Positions 34,343-44,895 of a stretch of 64,000 nucleotides of DNA are shown here, one piece after another. The notes under the pieces were generated by a model. It ran no database searches. It was not told where the DNA came from and worked only from the letters and a program-made list of their open reading frames with translations. The translations under genes were made by a program, and so were the position numbers. Position 1 is the stretch's first letter. Every line of letters begins with the position of its first letter. The stretch comes from Methylocapsa sp. S129 (lineage in GTDB: Bacteria > Pseudomonadota > Alphaproteobacteria > Rhizobiales > Beijerinckiaceae): positions 310,001 through 374,000 of the forward strand of contig NZ_LMUI01000048.1 of assembly GCF_009765995.1 (NCBI RefSeq), read 5' to 3'.

Positions 34343-35485
34343 TCACCCGATATAGCGCCGGTGATAGCGCCGTCCCAGGCTTGTCAGCAGGTGATAGCCA
34401 ATCGTCCCCGAGCGCGCGGCGAATTCGTCGACGCCGATCGTTGCGCCTAGCAATTGCGCGCTGGCGCCAGGATGCGCCGCGTCCTCGGGAAGGTCTGTGA
34501 CGTCGGCGATGCACAGATCCATCGACATGCGGCCGACGAGCGGACAGCGGCGCCCCGCGATGACGACATCGGCGCCGGCGCGGCCTTGGGCCGCCCCCGC
34601 GCCGCGCGGCAGGCCGTCGGCATAGCCGGCGAGCAGCGTGGCGAGGCGCGTGCGCCGCGGCGCGGTCCATTGCTGGTTATAGCCGACGCTTTCGCCGGCC
34701 TCGATCCAGCGCGTCTGCTGGATCGCGATGTCGAGCGCAACGACTGGCTTCATCGGATTGGGCGCGCCGGGCGTCGGGTTGCCGCCATAAAGCGCATAGC
34801 CGGGGCGGATCAGATCGAAAATCGGACGCTGCGCCAGGAATATGCCTGACGAATTGGCGAGGCCGGCGGGAATGCCGCGAAACAAAGCGCGCGCCTCGTC
34901 GAAGCGCGCGATCTGGACGGCGTTGAGAGGATTGTCCGGCTCCTCGGACGAAACGAAATGACTCATCAGCAGCTTGACGCCAAGCGCCTCATGGCCGTGG
35001 CGCGCCAGCATGCGGACGAGCGCATCCAGGGAGCCAACGCCGAGCCGGTTCATGCCGGTGTCGATATGGATCGCGCAGGGCGGGGGGCTTGGCTGGCGCG
35101 TCGCGAAAGCCGCCCAGCGCGCCAGCTCTTCCTCGCTGCCGATGACCGGCATGAGATCATGCGCGCGATAATCGGCCTGCGGATCGGCGCCGGCCTGCAG
35201 GCCGTTGAGCACGTAGATTTGCGCCTGCGGTCCCGGCGCCAGCGCCGCCCGGACCCGCGCGCCCTCGCTCAGTTGCGCGACAAAAAAATGGCGACAGCCG
35301 GCCGCGTGCAGGGCCGGCGCGGCCGCCTCTATGCCGATTCCATAGGCGTCGGCCTTGACGACCGCCGCGCACTCGCCCGGCGCCGCGCGGCGCGCCAGCG
35401 CGCGCCAATTGTCGGCGAGCGCCCCCAGGTCGATGGTGAGGACCCCGGAGGATTGGGATAGCGAAGGAAGCGGTGGTGTTTGCAT
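34343..35485 (-). CDS. alr: Alanine racemase
   Basis: PLP enzyme interconverting L- and D-alanine for peptidoglycan. 380 residues; the PLP lysine is in AAVVKADAYGIG, the second catalytic residue is the Tyr of ESVGYNQQW, and the C-terminal beta domain has GRMSMDLCIADVTD. Length is normal. In relatives it lies between dnaB and radA on the same strand; here dnaB is about 2.6 kb upstream and radA about 30 kb downstream. Confidence 0.94.
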   Translation of the reverse strand: MQTPPLPSLSQSSGVLTIDLGALADNWRALARRAAPGECAAVVKADAYGIGIEAAAPALHAAGCRHFFVAQLSEGARVRAALAPGPQAQIYVLNGLQAGADPQADYRAHDLMPVIGSEEELARWAAFATRQPSPPPCAIHIDTGMNRLGVGSLDALVRMLARHGHEALGVKLLMSHFVSSEEPDNPLNAVQIARFDEARALFRGIPAGLANSSGIFLAQRPIFDLIRPGYALYGGNPTPGAPNPMKPVVALDIAIQQTRWIEAGESVGYNQQWTAPRRTRLATLLAGYADGLPRGAGAAQGRAGADVVIAGRRCPLVGRMSMDLCIADVTDLPEDAAHPGASAQLLGATIGVDEFAARSGTIGYHLLTSLGRRYHRRYIG

Positions 35486-35506
35486 TGTGGACAGGCCTCA
35501 AGAGAA

Positions 35507-35708
35507 GCGCGCCCCTTCCCCCCTTGTGGGGGAAGGTGGCCCGACGAAGTCGGGTCGGATAAGGGCGCGCGCGCCATGTGCCCAACGTTCGCTGATCCGG
35601 CGCTGCGACGCAGGCGACGCCTTATCCTGCGTCACCCCCTCATCCGTCACGCTTCGCGTGACACCTTGTAACATCAACCTCTGCTTCTCCCACAAGGGGA
35701 GAAGGAAA
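35507..35708. repeat. Intergenic palindromic repeat block
   Basis: Roughly 200 bases of nested inverted repeats between alr and the TPR gene: CCTTCCCCCC..GGGGGAAGG near 35514-35536, a GCGCGCCC/GGGCGCGC pair, CCGACgaaGTCGG, GTCACGCTTCGCGTGAC near 35646-35662, and CTTCTCCCACAAGGGGAGAAG near 35683-35703. These words are those of the element at 14491-14626, in a more broken form. Probably two or more fused repeat units. Confidence 0.65.
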
Positions 35709-35750
35709 AGCTAATGCCGCTTGGCCTGCGCGTTTTCCGGCGCCCAAAAC

Positions 35751-36488
35751 TCAGCCGCGCGCGAGCCTTTGCGCGCTCGCCAGCCACTGCCGCTGGTTCT
35801 TGCGCACATGCGCCGGGGCGCGGCCGAGTCCGCGCACGACATCTTGGGCGACCGCTTTCGCCTCCGCCTCGCGGCCGAGCTTTTGCAGCAATTGCGCCTG
35901 CCGGACGCGCGGCTCCACCCCGGGAAAATACTGACCGACATTGACGAAATTGGCGAGCGCCTCGTCGTCGCGTCCGCTCGCCTCCAGGGCGATGGCGTAG
36001 AGGAGGTGGCCGTCGGGAGAACGAAAGTCGGGCCAGCGCCGCTTCAATTCGTCGAGCGTCGCGACCGACGCCTCGGACTGTCCCAGACCGAATTGCGCGC
36101 GCGCCTTGCCAAGGAAGAATTGCGGCTCTTCGCCGAGGGGCTGCGCGACGATCGCATCGTAGTGAAACAGCGCCTCCTCGAATTTGCCAAGCGCCACGCA
36201 CTCCTCGGCCAGCGCGGCGCGATTGGCGATCGTGTCGACCAGCGCCAGTTCGTCGGTGAGTTCGCGATAGCGGCGTCCCGGGCTGACGGCGCGTGCGACG
36301 CTCTGGCGCGCGATCTGCCCTTTGTAGGAGCCCAGCCATTCGGGCGCGAGTTCGACGACGATGTAGATCGCCGCGCCGATGCCCGGCAAGAACAGGATGA
36401 TATAGCCCCAGGGCGAAAACCGCCCTGTTTTGGCGGCGTGAACGACCAAAGCGATGTCGAGGATGAAAATGAGGGTCGCTATCGGCAC
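35751..36488 (-). CDS. Membrane-anchored TPR protein with PLDc_N-like N-terminus
   Basis: About 245 residues from a GTG at 36488 (an ATG form to 36575 is open but adds a non-conserved stretch). Two membrane helices (IATLIFILDIALVVHAA and WGYIILFLPGIGAAIYIVVE) resemble the small phospholipase-D-nuclease N-terminal membrane domain. The rest is TPR-like helices (ALAEECVALGKFEEALFHYD, LYAIALEASGRDDEALANFV). A possible scaffold at the inner membrane. It is upstream of alr on the same strand, separated by the repeat block. Confidence 0.75.
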   Translation of the reverse strand: MPIATLIFILDIALVVHAAKTGRFSPWGYIILFLPGIGAAIYIVVELAPEWLGSYKGQIARQSVARAVSPGRRYRELTDELALVDTIANRAALAEECVALGKFEEALFHYDAIVAQPLGEEPQFFLGKARAQFGLGQSEASVATLDELKRRWPDFRSPDGHLLYAIALEASGRDDEALANFVNVGQYFPGVEPRVRQAQLLQKLGREAEAKAVAQDVVRGLGRAPAHVRKNQRQWLASAQRLARG

Positions 36489-36652
36489 GAGTAGGGCTCC
36501 GGCTTCAGAAATTTCGTGGGAAGAGGCCGACGCCGCCCCGCGATGTTGAAAGAACTTTACGGTCCTCATTCGCAAGGCCCGCAGCCTGACGGCAACTTAC
36601 AAAACCAACGCTATCTATGCAACCCTAGGGTGCATGAAAATCAGGATTGACT

Positions 36653-37126
36653 CTAAAATGTCTTCATAGCGGCGGTCTCTCGGATTTCCTGAAAATCCGC
36701 GCCACACGCTGGAGTTGTAGAGATTTCATCGTCTCGTGCGTCCAGCGCGAGCGCCGGCTCAGGGCCGACGCATCCCCCCTTGAGCCACGCCAGTTTCTTT
36801 CTGAGATAGGCGGCCATCGCGGCGATTTGCGCGGCTTTTTTGTCGAGATCGTGAAGGCGTTCCTGCAAAATCGCGATGAGACGCTCCGCGCTCCCGCCGC
36901 CGTTTTGAAATTCCGCGCCGATCGCTGCGATTTCGCGAAGCGTGAAGCCCAGCGATTGGGCGAGGCGGATGAGGCGCGCCGCCTCGACATGCTGCTGCGT
37001 GAATATCTGATAGCGGGCTGAGCCGCCTTTCTCGCCGCGGACCGGATCAAGCAGCCCCCGGCGGATGTAAAAGCGCACGGTGTCGGGGGGCAGTCCGGTT
37101 TCGCGGGCAAATTGGGAGATCAGCAT
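36653..37126 (-). CDS. MerR family transcriptional regulator
   Basis: 157 residues from the ATG at 37126. The winged helix LISQFARETGLPPDTVRFYI-RRGLL is typical MerR, followed by a dimerising coiled coil (ILQERLHDLDKKAAQIAAMA). C-terminal Cys (GGCVGPEP, PACGAD) do not form a clear metal site. The open frame extends to 37159 but this would run into the operator dyad, so the shorter start is chosen. It is divergent from the SDR gene, whose promoter has the long spacer MerR proteins act on. Confidence 0.88.
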   Translation of the reverse strand: MLISQFARETGLPPDTVRFYIRRGLLDPVRGEKGGSARYQIFTQQHVEAARLIRLAQSLGFTLREIAAIGAEFQNGGGSAERLIAILQERLHDLDKKAAQIAAMAAYLRKKLAWLKGGCVGPEPALALDARDDEISTTPACGADFQEIRETAAMKTF

Positions 37127-37137
37127 GGGAACGGCGC

Positions 37138-37169
37138 CTTGACCATGGAGTTGAGTCAAGGGTTATACA
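37138..37169 (+). promoter_or_regulatory. MerR-type promoter and operator of the SDR gene
   Basis: A -35 TTGACC (37139-37144) and a -10 TATACA (37164-37169) are 19 bases apart, the over-long spacing that MerR activators correct by twisting DNA. Within the spacer lies a dyad CTTGAC-N11-GTCAAG (37138-37143 and 37155-37160). It precedes the SDR ATG by 31 bases. Confidence 0.75.
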
Positions 37170-37200
37170 GGGCGTCCCTCAAATATCGGAAGCAAAATCC

Positions 37201-38049
37201 ATGGCTAAATCGGTACTGGTGACCGGCGCCTCCTCGGGCATAGGCGAAGCGATCGCGCGCCAGCTTCTGGCCGACGGCTACACCGTCTATGCGGGCGCTC
37301 GCCGCATGGAGCGTATGGCGCCGCTTGCCCAGGCCGGCGCGAGGCTGCTGGCGCTCGACGTCACGGACGAAGCCTCGATGTCGGGGGCGATCCAGGCCAT
37401 CGCCGCCGAAGCGGGGAGTCTAGATGTCCTCATCAACAATGCCGGCTATGGCTCCTATGGTTCGCTGGAAGAAGTGCCGCTGGAGGAAGGGCGTCGGCAA
37501 TTCGAGGTGAACGTGTTCGGCCTCGCGCGCCTCACCCAGCTCGCCTTGCCGATCATGCGCCGACAGCAAGCGGGCAAGATCGTCAATGTCACCTCGATCG
37601 GCGGCAAGATGCACGAGCCGTTCGGCGCCTGGTACCACGCCACCAAATTCGCTGTCGAAGGCATGAGCGATTGCTTGCGCATGGAGGTCGCGCCGTTCGG
37701 CATTGACGTGATCGTCATCGAGCCCGGCGCGATCAAGACCGAATGGACCATGATCGCGCACGACAATTTGCTGAAATACTCCGGCCAGGGCCCCTATGCG
37801 CCGGGCGCCCAGGCGCATGCGCGAATGCTGGCGAGCGCGGATGGCGGCGGAAGCGGTCCACAGCCCTCGCCGCCCGAAGTGGTGGCGAAGACGGTTTCGC
37901 GTGCGCTGGCGGCCGCGCGTCCCCGCACGCGCTACGCCACAGGCGCGGGCGCCAAGCCGATCCTGTTCATGCGCTGGTTATTATCCGATCGCATGTTCGA
38001 TGGGTTGATGCGCTTCGTCGAGAGACGGCTGGGCAAAGCGTCCGCTTGA
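37201..38049 (+). CDS. Short-chain dehydrogenase/reductase
   Basis: 282 residues. Nucleotide-binding VLVTGASSGIGEAIARQL, LDVTDEASM, NNAGYGSYGSLEEV, catalytic Ser (NVTSIGGKM) and YHATK (YxxxK). The arrangement resembles classical NADP-dependent oxidoreductases that handle carbonyl compounds. Divergent from and probably activated by the MerR regulator. It ends 25 bases from the dnaB stop (convergent). Confidence 0.92.
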   Translation: MAKSVLVTGASSGIGEAIARQLLADGYTVYAGARRMERMAPLAQAGARLLALDVTDEASMSGAIQAIAAEAGSLDVLINNAGYGSYGSLEEVPLEEGRRQFEVNVFGLARLTQLALPIMRRQQAGKIVNVTSIGGKMHEPFGAWYHATKFAVEGMSDCLRMEVAPFGIDVIVIEPGAIKTEWTMIAHDNLLKYSGQGPYAPGAQAHARMLASADGGGSGPQPSPPEVVAKTVSRALAAARPRTRYATGAGAKPILFMRWLLSDRMFDGLMRFVERRLGKASA

Positions 38050-38073
38050 AGCGATCGTCGCCGCTGCACCCCG

Positions 38074-39573
38074 CTAATAATGCGCGGGCAGCGCATCCTC
38101 TTTGGCCAGATTGCCGAAGCGGGTCAGTTCGGCCTCGAATTGCAGCTCGACTGTGCCGGTCGGTCCGTGGCGCTGTTTGCCAAGAATCACTTCGGCGCGC
38201 CCATGCGTGCGCTCCATCTCGCCCATCCACGCGATATGCTCGGGAGTGCCCGCGCGCGGCTCCTTGTTCTTGAGGTAATATTCCTCGCGAAACACGAACA
38301 TCACGACGTCGGCGTCCTGTTCGATCGAGCCGGATTCTCTGAGGTCGGAGAGTTGCGGGCGCTTGTCGTCGCGCTGCTCGACCTGGCGCGAAAGCTGCGA
38401 AAGCGCGAGCACCGGCACGTTCAGTTCCTTGGCCAGCGATTTGAGGCCCATCGTGATCTCGGTCAATTCCTGCACGCGATTGTCGCCCTTGGTCTTGGAG
38501 CCGGACAGAAGCTGCAGATAATCGACGACCAGCAGGTCGAGGCCGCGCTGGCGCTTCAGCCGCCGCGCGCGGGCCGTGAGCTGCGCGATCGATATGCCGC
38601 CGGTCTGGTCGATATAGAAGGGGATCGACTGCATGTCGCGCACCGCCTCGGCGACGCGGTGGAAATCCTGTTCGGAAATATCGCCGCGCCGGATCTTGTA
38701 GGAAGGCACGCCCGATTGCTCGGCGATGATGCGGGTCGCCAATTGCTCCGACGACATTTCGAGCGAGAAGAAGCCGACAATGCCGCCGTTGATCGTTTCG
38801 TTCGTCCCGTCGGCGCGCAATTGCGATTGATGCGCCTTGGCGATGTTGAACGCGATATTGGTGGCGAGCGCGGTCTTGCCCATGCCGGGGCGTCCCGCCA
38901 GGATCACCAGATCGGACGCCTGCAAGCCGCCCATATAGCGATCGAGGTCGACGAGGCCGGTGGCGACGCCGCTGAGGTTTCCGTCGCGCTCATAGGCTTT
39001 GGCGGCCATGTCGACCGCGGTTTTCAGCGCATCGGAAAAGCGCTGGAAGCCGCCGTCGTAACGTCCGCTTTCGGCGATCTGGTAAAGGCGGCGCTCGGCT
39101 TCCTCGATTTGTTCGCGCGGGCTCGAATCGACCGGCGCGTCATAGGCGACATTGACCGTGTCCTCGCCGATCAGGATCAGCTCGCGCCGGATCGCCAGGT
39201 CGTAGATCGTGCGGCCGTAATCATTGGCGTTGATGACGGTGGTCGCCTCCGCCGCGAGGCGCGCCAGATATTGCGGCACGGTGGCGCCGCCGACGTCATG
39301 GTCGCCGAGGAAAGTCTTGAGCGTGATGGGCGAAGCGAGTTTACCCGCCCTGATCAGCGATCCGGCGATCTCGAAAATGCGGCGATGGATTTCCTCGATG
39401 AAATGATCGCTTTTCAGGAAGTCGGAGACGCGATCAAAGGCGTCGTTATTGACGAGGATCGCGCCCAGCAGCGCTTGCTCCGCCTCGATATTATGAGGCG
39501 GCGAGCGATAGGCGGGCTCTGCTGCATTGGAAACGGCTGCCAGCCGCCCCGCGAATTGTTCGACGGTCGCCAT
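38074..39573 (-). CDS. dnaB: Replicative DNA helicase DnaB
   Basis: 499 residues. The N-terminal helical domain (PPHNIEAEQALLGAILVNND) is followed by a RecA-fold helicase domain with Walker A GRPGMGKTALATN, Walker B LLVVDYLQLLSG, and QLSRQVEQRDDKRPQLSDLRESGSIEQDAD at the C-terminus, which is diagnostic. Unwinds DNA at the replication fork. It lies downstream of the glnA terminator. Confidence 0.96.
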   Translation of the reverse strand: MATVEQFAGRLAAVSNAAEPAYRSPPHNIEAEQALLGAILVNNDAFDRVSDFLKSDHFIEEIHRRIFEIAGSLIRAGKLASPITLKTFLGDHDVGGATVPQYLARLAAEATTVINANDYGRTIYDLAIRRELILIGEDTVNVAYDAPVDSSPREQIEEAERRLYQIAESGRYDGGFQRFSDALKTAVDMAAKAYERDGNLSGVATGLVDLDRYMGGLQASDLVILAGRPGMGKTALATNIAFNIAKAHQSQLRADGTNETINGGIVGFFSLEMSSEQLATRIIAEQSGVPSYKIRRGDISEQDFHRVAEAVRDMQSIPFYIDQTGGISIAQLTARARRLKRQRGLDLLVVDYLQLLSGSKTKGDNRVQELTEITMGLKSLAKELNVPVLALSQLSRQVEQRDDKRPQLSDLRESGSIEQDADVVMFVFREEYYLKNKEPRAGTPEHIAWMGEMERTHGRAEVILGKQRHGPTGTVELQFEAELTRFGNLAKEDALPAHY

Positions 39574-39805
39574 GATTCTGCTTGCTGTTGAAGGAAACGC
39601 GAACGCCTGACGCGACTCGTTTGGCGGCCATTCTACTCCCGAACCGCCAACGAGGGAGCCGTTTCTTGCACAGCCGCGCGCTGGACGCGAGGCCTAATCG
39701 GACGGCGCTTCGCTTGTCCCCATTATCCCAGCAGAAAAAAAATTTTGTGACGCCGGACGCGGCTGTCCGCTTGACTCTTTCGCCACAACGGAAAGGCGTC
39801 GACAA

Positions 39806-39831
39806 CAAAAAAAGGCGGCCCGGAGGCCGCC
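39806..39831 (-). terminator. Rho-independent terminator of glnA
   Basis: On the minus strand, GGCGGCC-TCCG-GGCCGCC (7-bp perfect stem) is followed by seven Ts (39813-39807). It begins 26 bases past the glnA stop. Confidence 0.94.
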
Positions 39832-39857
39832 TCGTTTCGCGCAAGCTTTCGCTTGGG

Positions 39858-41267
39858 TCAGTAGGAATAATACATGTCGAACTCGACGGGATGCGGCGCC
39901 ATTTCGAAGCGCATCACTTCGCCCATCTTCAGCTCGATATAGCTGTCGATGAAGTCGTCGTTGAACACGTCGCCGGCCTTCAGGAAGGCGCGGTCCTTGT
40001 CGAGATTGGTCAAGGCTTCGCGCAGCGAGCCGCAGACGGTCGGAATCTTTTTCAATTCCTTGGGCGGCAGATCGTAGAGATCCTTGTCCATCGCGGCGCC
40101 CGGATCGATCTTGTTCTTGATGCCGTCGAGGCCCGCCATCAGCATCGCCGCGAAGGCGAGATAAGGATTGGCCATCGGATCGGGGAAGCGAACTTCGACG
40201 CGTTTGGCCTTCGGGTTGGACGTCCACGGAATGCGGCACGAAGCTGAACGGTTGCGCGCGGAATAGGCGAGCAATACGGGCGCTTCATAGCCGGGGACCA
40301 GACGCTTGTAAGAATTGGTCGACGGATTGGTGAAGCCGTTCAGCGCCTTGGCGTGCTTGATGATGCCGCCGATGTAATAGAGGCATTCCTGGCTGAGGTC
40401 TGCGTATTTGTTGCCGGCCATGATCGGCTTGCCGGCCTTCCAGATCGACTGGTGAACATGCATGCCCGAGCCATTGTCGCCGAACACGGGCTTGGGCATG
40501 AAGGTCGCGGTTTTGCCATAGCTCTGGGCGACCTGATGGATGCAGTATTTATATATCTGCATATGGTCGGCCATCGTCGTCAGCGTGCCGAACTTCAGGC
40601 CAAGCTCGTGCTGGGCGGAAGCCACTTCATGGTGATGCTTCTCGACGATCGCGCCCATCGAGGCCATCGCCGCGAGCATTTCGCCGCGCATATCCTGCGC
40701 CGAATCCTGCGGCGGCACCGGGAAATAGCCGCCCTTGGTGCGGATGCGATGGCCGTGATTGCCCCCTTCATAGGGCGTGTCCGAATTGCTCGGCAGTTCG
40801 ATCGAGTCGATCGTAAAGCCCGTATTGTAGGGATCGGCTTTGAAGCGCACGTCGTCGAACACGAAAAATTCGGCTTCCGGTCCCACATAGACGGTGTCGC
40901 CGATGCCGGTCGACTTGAGATAGATTTCCGCCTTTTTGGCGATGCCGCGCGGATCGCGGCCATAGGGCTGGCCGCTGGCGGGATCGAGAATGTCGCAATT
41001 GATGACCATCGTCGACGCGGCGAAGAACGGGTCCATGCAGGCCGATGTCGGATCGGGCATCAGGGTCATGTCGGATTCGTTGATCGCCTTCCAGCCGGCG
41101 ATCGAGGAACCGTCGAACATCAGGCCGTCGGCGAAGGCGTCTTCATCGATCAGCGTCTGGTCGAATGTGACGTGTTGCCATTTGCCGCGCGGGTCGGTGA
41201 AACGCAAATCGACATATTTGACTTCATTGTCCTTGATCGCCTTCAGGACGTCCTTGGCGGTCTTCAT
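39858..41267 (-). CDS. glnA: Glutamine synthetase type I
   Basis: 469 residues, the dodecameric bacterial enzyme. [61 protein letters not shown] and the loop [12 protein letters not shown] with the Tyr that is adenylylated. So, unlike GSII at 14739, this enzyme is subject to GlnE control, with PII (glnB, just upstream) as signal carrier. It starts 78 bases after glnB on the same strand and ends before a strong terminator: a glnB-glnA operon. Confidence 0.97.
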   Translation of the reverse strand: MKTAKDVLKAIKDNEVKYVDLRFTDPRGKWQHVTFDQTLIDEDAFADGLMFDGSSIAGWKAINESDMTLMPDPTSACMDPFFAASTMVINCDILDPASGQPYGRDPRGIAKKAEIYLKSTGIGDTVYVGPEAEFFVFDDVRFKADPYNTGFTIDSIELPSNSDTPYEGGNHGHRIRTKGGYFPVPPQDSAQDMRGEMLAAMASMGAIVEKHHHEVASAQHELGLKFGTLTTMADHMQIYKYCIHQVAQSYGKTATFMPKPVFGDNGSGMHVHQSIWKAGKPIMAGNKYADLSQECLYYIGGIIKHAKALNGFTNPSTNSYKRLVPGYEAPVLLAYSARNRSASCRIPWTSNPKAKRVEVRFPDPMANPYLAFAAMLMAGLDGIKNKIDPGAAMDKDLYDLPPKELKKIPTVCGSLREALTNLDKDRAFLKAGDVFNDDFIDSYIELKMGEVMRFEMAPHPVEFDMYYSY

Positions 41268-41345
41268 GTGTGCCTCTCTCGAAAATGATATTTCACTACC
41301 CGCCCGACGCCCGGAGCGTTGGGAAGCACGGAATTTTTCTAAAAG

Positions 41346-41809
<464 letters not shown>

Positions 41810-41929
41810 CCTGTGCGGACAGCGCGGAAACGCCGGTTTGGCGCTCTCCAGGCGCTGATATCGGCCTGAGCGATGGCGCCCAAAACTTAGGCGTTTGGCA
41901 TGGAAATAGGCGCCGCGCGACGCCTGCGC

Positions 41930-42346
41930 TTAGACCGTCGGCCCGAATTCGCCGGAGGCAAAGATGCGCCATGAACTGAGCCCGGCCTTGGCGACCACGG
42001 TGCGGCCGGTTTTGGCGACGGCGACGAGATGGGCGAAGACTCTCGGGTTGCGCCAGGCCAGGGGGCGGCCCGGCGCGCAGACCGCGCGATATTCTTCGGT
42101 GTCGTCATCCTCCATCAGGATCGTGCCGATCCGGTCCGGCCGCATATTGGGCGGTAAGGTGCGCGTCGTCAGCCAAAGGCATTCGAAGTCGCGGCACACC
42201 TGCGGCCGGCTCGCATAGATCGTGCAACCGCCCGACAGGATGCAATTGGGGCAGGGCGGCCCGGCGGGCTTTTTCAGTTCGGGTATTTCGAGCGCGGTGC
42301 AACACATGACGCAAGAGCCGCAGGCCTTGCCGGGAATCGATGTCAC
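41930..42346 (-). CDS. YkgJ-type cysteine-cluster protein
   Basis: 138 residues rich in Cys at the N-terminus: GKACGSCVMCCTALEIPEL, then PCPNCILSGGCTIYASRPQVCRDFEC. The CxxCxxCC plus C-rich pattern is that of the YkgJ/UPF0153 family, thought to bind a metal or Fe-S cluster. Function unknown. It is 57 bases downstream of the GT87-like gene on the same strand. Confidence 0.87.
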   Translation of the reverse strand: MTSIPGKACGSCVMCCTALEIPELKKPAGPPCPNCILSGGCTIYASRPQVCRDFECLWLTTRTLPPNMRPDRIGTILMEDDDTEEYRAVCAPGRPLAWRNPRVFAHLVAVAKTGRTVVAKAGLSSWRIFASGEFGPTV

Positions 42347-42403
42347 GAGAAACCTCTTAGGGCGACGCCGGTCGAATCGATACGCCCGGCTAAACTACGC
42401 CTA

Positions 42404-43702
42404 TCACTGTTTCGCCGACAGCGAGAACGCGACTTGTGCGTTGCGCGCTCCCGCGCGCTGTTGGACCGCGGCGTCCTCGTTCGCCGATCTTCGCGGCGCG
42501 ATCGCCGGCGCAGGTTCGCCGGCGCGCCTGAGAATGAGAATAAGGACAGCGGCGATCGTGAGCGGCGCCAGTGGAAGCCCGGCATAGGCCGCGATCGATC
42601 TTGAAACGGCGGGCAAGATGAAAGCGACCGCGAGAATGGTTTTCTCGAAAGGGAGAAAGCCGGTACGCGAGGTGTCGCGAGCAATCCAGGCGAGAGGGAT
42701 GGCGAGCAGGACCAAATCGTAATCGAGTAGAAAGGGGCTGGCCAGCAAGGCCGCGGCGACCATGGCCGGTCCTTCGGCGCCCGAGCGGAACGAGCGGCGC
42801 TGGAGATGGACAAGCGCGGCGCAAACGCCAAGCGCCGCGACGATTTGCAGGCCATAGGCCAGCGTCAATCCGCCATGCAGCAGGCGCACGCCGGCGAAGA
42901 CGCTCTGCATCTTCTCGTCGCCGACCATGTTCTGTTCCAGCGCGATCCTGGCTTTAGGCGACGCGTCCAAAAACGCCCGCCATGTATCCGCCCCGAAGAC
43001 GAAGAGCGAGGCGAGGCAAAAGCCGATCGCCGACGCGGCCGCAGCGAGCAAGGTGCGCCAGCGCCGCGCGGCCAGAAGCGCGACTGGGACGATGATCGCC
43101 AGATGCGGCTTATAGGCGAGGGCGCCCAGGCACAGACCCGCGGCGATCGGCCTTGTATTCAACATCAGCGCGCCGCCGCCGAACAGGGCGGCGCTCAGAT
43201 AGGCGTTCTGGCCATGGCCGAGATTGCTGAGCATGGCCGGGAAGGCGAGGATCGGCAGCGCGCCAAACCGCGTCCCGAGCCATGCGCGCAAAACGCGATA
43301 GCAGGCAAAGCCCGTGAGTGCGAGCCACAGGAAGAGCGACCACAGATAGGGAAGCGTCGCCAACGGCAGGCAGATGAGCAGAAAGGTCGGCGGATAGAAG
43401 AAGGCGGCATAGCCGATATCCCGCCCAAATAGCGCATTCTGCGCGTTCTGATGGACCGCGATGTCGTAAACCTCGGCGGGATGTCCGCCAAGAGCGATCT
43501 GCGATGCGGTCCAGAAGCTGACGAAATCGGTCCCAAGCGGCTTACCCGACAAGTCGATTCCGTCATGCGAAAGCGCGATCCACAGTAAGGCCGCGCCGAG
43601 GGTGACCAAGAACAATATCCGGCAATAGGCGACTGCTCGCTCGCGCGACAGCCAATCCGCGTCGCGCAGCGCACTGACTGTTTTGCCGAAAATCGCGCTC
43701 AT
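42404..43702 (-). CDS. GT87/DUF2029 family multipass membrane protein
   Basis: 432 residues with about ten hydrophobic segments. The periplasmic loop GTDFVSFWTASQIALGGHPAEVYD and FFYPPTFLLICLPLATLPYL are the signature of the GT-C fold glycosyltransferase family 87 (mannosyl/arabinosyl transferases using polyprenyl-linked sugars). Substrate unknown. The C-terminal 45 residues are polar. Confidence 0.82.
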   Translation of the reverse strand: MSAIFGKTVSALRDADWLSRERAVAYCRILFLVTLGAALLWIALSHDGIDLSGKPLGTDFVSFWTASQIALGGHPAEVYDIAVHQNAQNALFGRDIGYAAFFYPPTFLLICLPLATLPYLWSLFLWLALTGFACYRVLRAWLGTRFGALPILAFPAMLSNLGHGQNAYLSAALFGGGALMLNTRPIAAGLCLGALAYKPHLAIIVPVALLAARRWRTLLAAAASAIGFCLASLFVFGADTWRAFLDASPKARIALEQNMVGDEKMQSVFAGVRLLHGGLTLAYGLQIVAALGVCAALVHLQRRSFRSGAEGPAMVAAALLASPFLLDYDLVLLAIPLAWIARDTSRTGFLPFEKTILAVAFILPAVSRSIAAYAGLPLAPLTIAAVLILILRRAGEPAPAIAPRRSANEDAAVQQRAGARNAQVAFSLSAKQ

Positions 43703-43896
43703 CCGACCCGCTCAGCGATGCGCATGCGAACACGAGCAACAGTGGCAAGAACTACCTCCGTCGGCGTTAACACGGAATAAATCGACGCTCGCCTCGATCG
43801 TGTCGAGTCTTTCGGCGAAGCGGGCTGCGCCTGCCGCCTCTATCTTGACAGCGTGCGCCAAGCATTGTCTGTGCGCCGACCACAAAGGGAGGGACG

Positions 43897-44859
43897 ATGC
43901 AAACGGCTTTCGTATTTCCGGGGCAGGGGTCGCAGACGGTCGGCATGGGCAAGGCGCTCGCCGAGGCTTTCAGCGCGGCCAGGCAAGTGTTCGCCGAGGT
44001 CGATAGCGCGCTTGGGCAGAATCTCTCCGCATTGATGTTCGAGGGCCCCGAGGCGGAACTCACCCTGACCGCCAATGCGCAACCGGCGCTGATGGCGGTC
44101 AGTCTTGCCGCGACCCGCGTTCTTGAGGCCGAAGCCGGGCTCGATATTGCGCGCGACGCCCGCTTCGTCGCCGGTCATTCGCTCGGCGAATATTCGGCTC
44201 TGGCCGCCGCCGGCGCGCTGACCATCGACGACGCCGCGCGTCTGCTGCGCATCCGCGGCGACGCGATGCAGCGCGCCGTGCCGGTTGGCGTCGGCGCGAT
44301 GGCGGCGATCATCGGCCTCGACTTTGCGCAAGTGTCGGCGATCGCGGCGCAGGCCGCCAGCGATCTCCGCGCGCAGGGCGCCATCTGCCAGGCCGCCAAC
44401 GACAATGGCGGCGGCCAGGTGGTCATCTCGGGAACCAAGGCGGCGGTTGAGCGGGCGATGGAGCTCGCCAAGGCCGGCGGCGCCAAGCGAGCGCTGCCGC
44501 TGCCGGTTTCGGCGCCGTTCCATTGCGCTCTGATGCAGCCGGCCGCCGATGCGATGGCGGCGGCGCTGGAGGGAATTGAGATCAAGGCGCCCAAGGCGCC
44601 GCTGGTCGCCAATGTATCGGCGACCGCGCTTCAAGATCCCGCCGCCATCCGCGCCAGCCTCGTCGCGCAAGTGACCGGCGCCGTCCGCTGGCGTGAGAGC
44701 GTGCTTTATATTGCCGATCACGGCGTCGCCCATTTTATTGAAATTGGCTCCGGCAAAGTCTTGAGCGGTCTGATCCGGCGCATCGCCGAGGGCGCGACGA
44801 GCGTCAGCATTGGCGCGCCGGCTGATGTCGAAGCGTTCAAAACGGCCCGCGTCCCCTGA
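43897..44859 (+). CDS. fabD: Malonyl-CoA:ACP transacylase
   Basis: 320 residues; moves malonyl from CoA to ACP. TAFVFPGQGSQTVGMGKALA at the start, active Ser95 in GHSLGEYSAL, and the His loop LPVSAPFHCALM. GGGAGGG lies just before the ATG. First gene of fabD-fabG-acpP-fabF-mltG. Confidence 0.96.
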   Translation: MQTAFVFPGQGSQTVGMGKALAEAFSAARQVFAEVDSALGQNLSALMFEGPEAELTLTANAQPALMAVSLAATRVLEAEAGLDIARDARFVAGHSLGEYSALAAAGALTIDDAARLLRIRGDAMQRAVPVGVGAMAAIIGLDFAQVSAIAAQAASDLRAQGAICQAANDNGGGQVVISGTKAAVERAMELAKAGGAKRALPLPVSAPFHCALMQPAADAMAAALEGIEIKAPKAPLVANVSATALQDPAAIRASLVAQVTGAVRWRESVLYIADHGVAHFIEIGSGKVLSGLIRRIAEGATSVSIGAPADVEAFKTARVP

Positions 44860-44895
44860 TGGCGCGGCCGCGCTCCAGAGAGAAGGAATTCGTCA

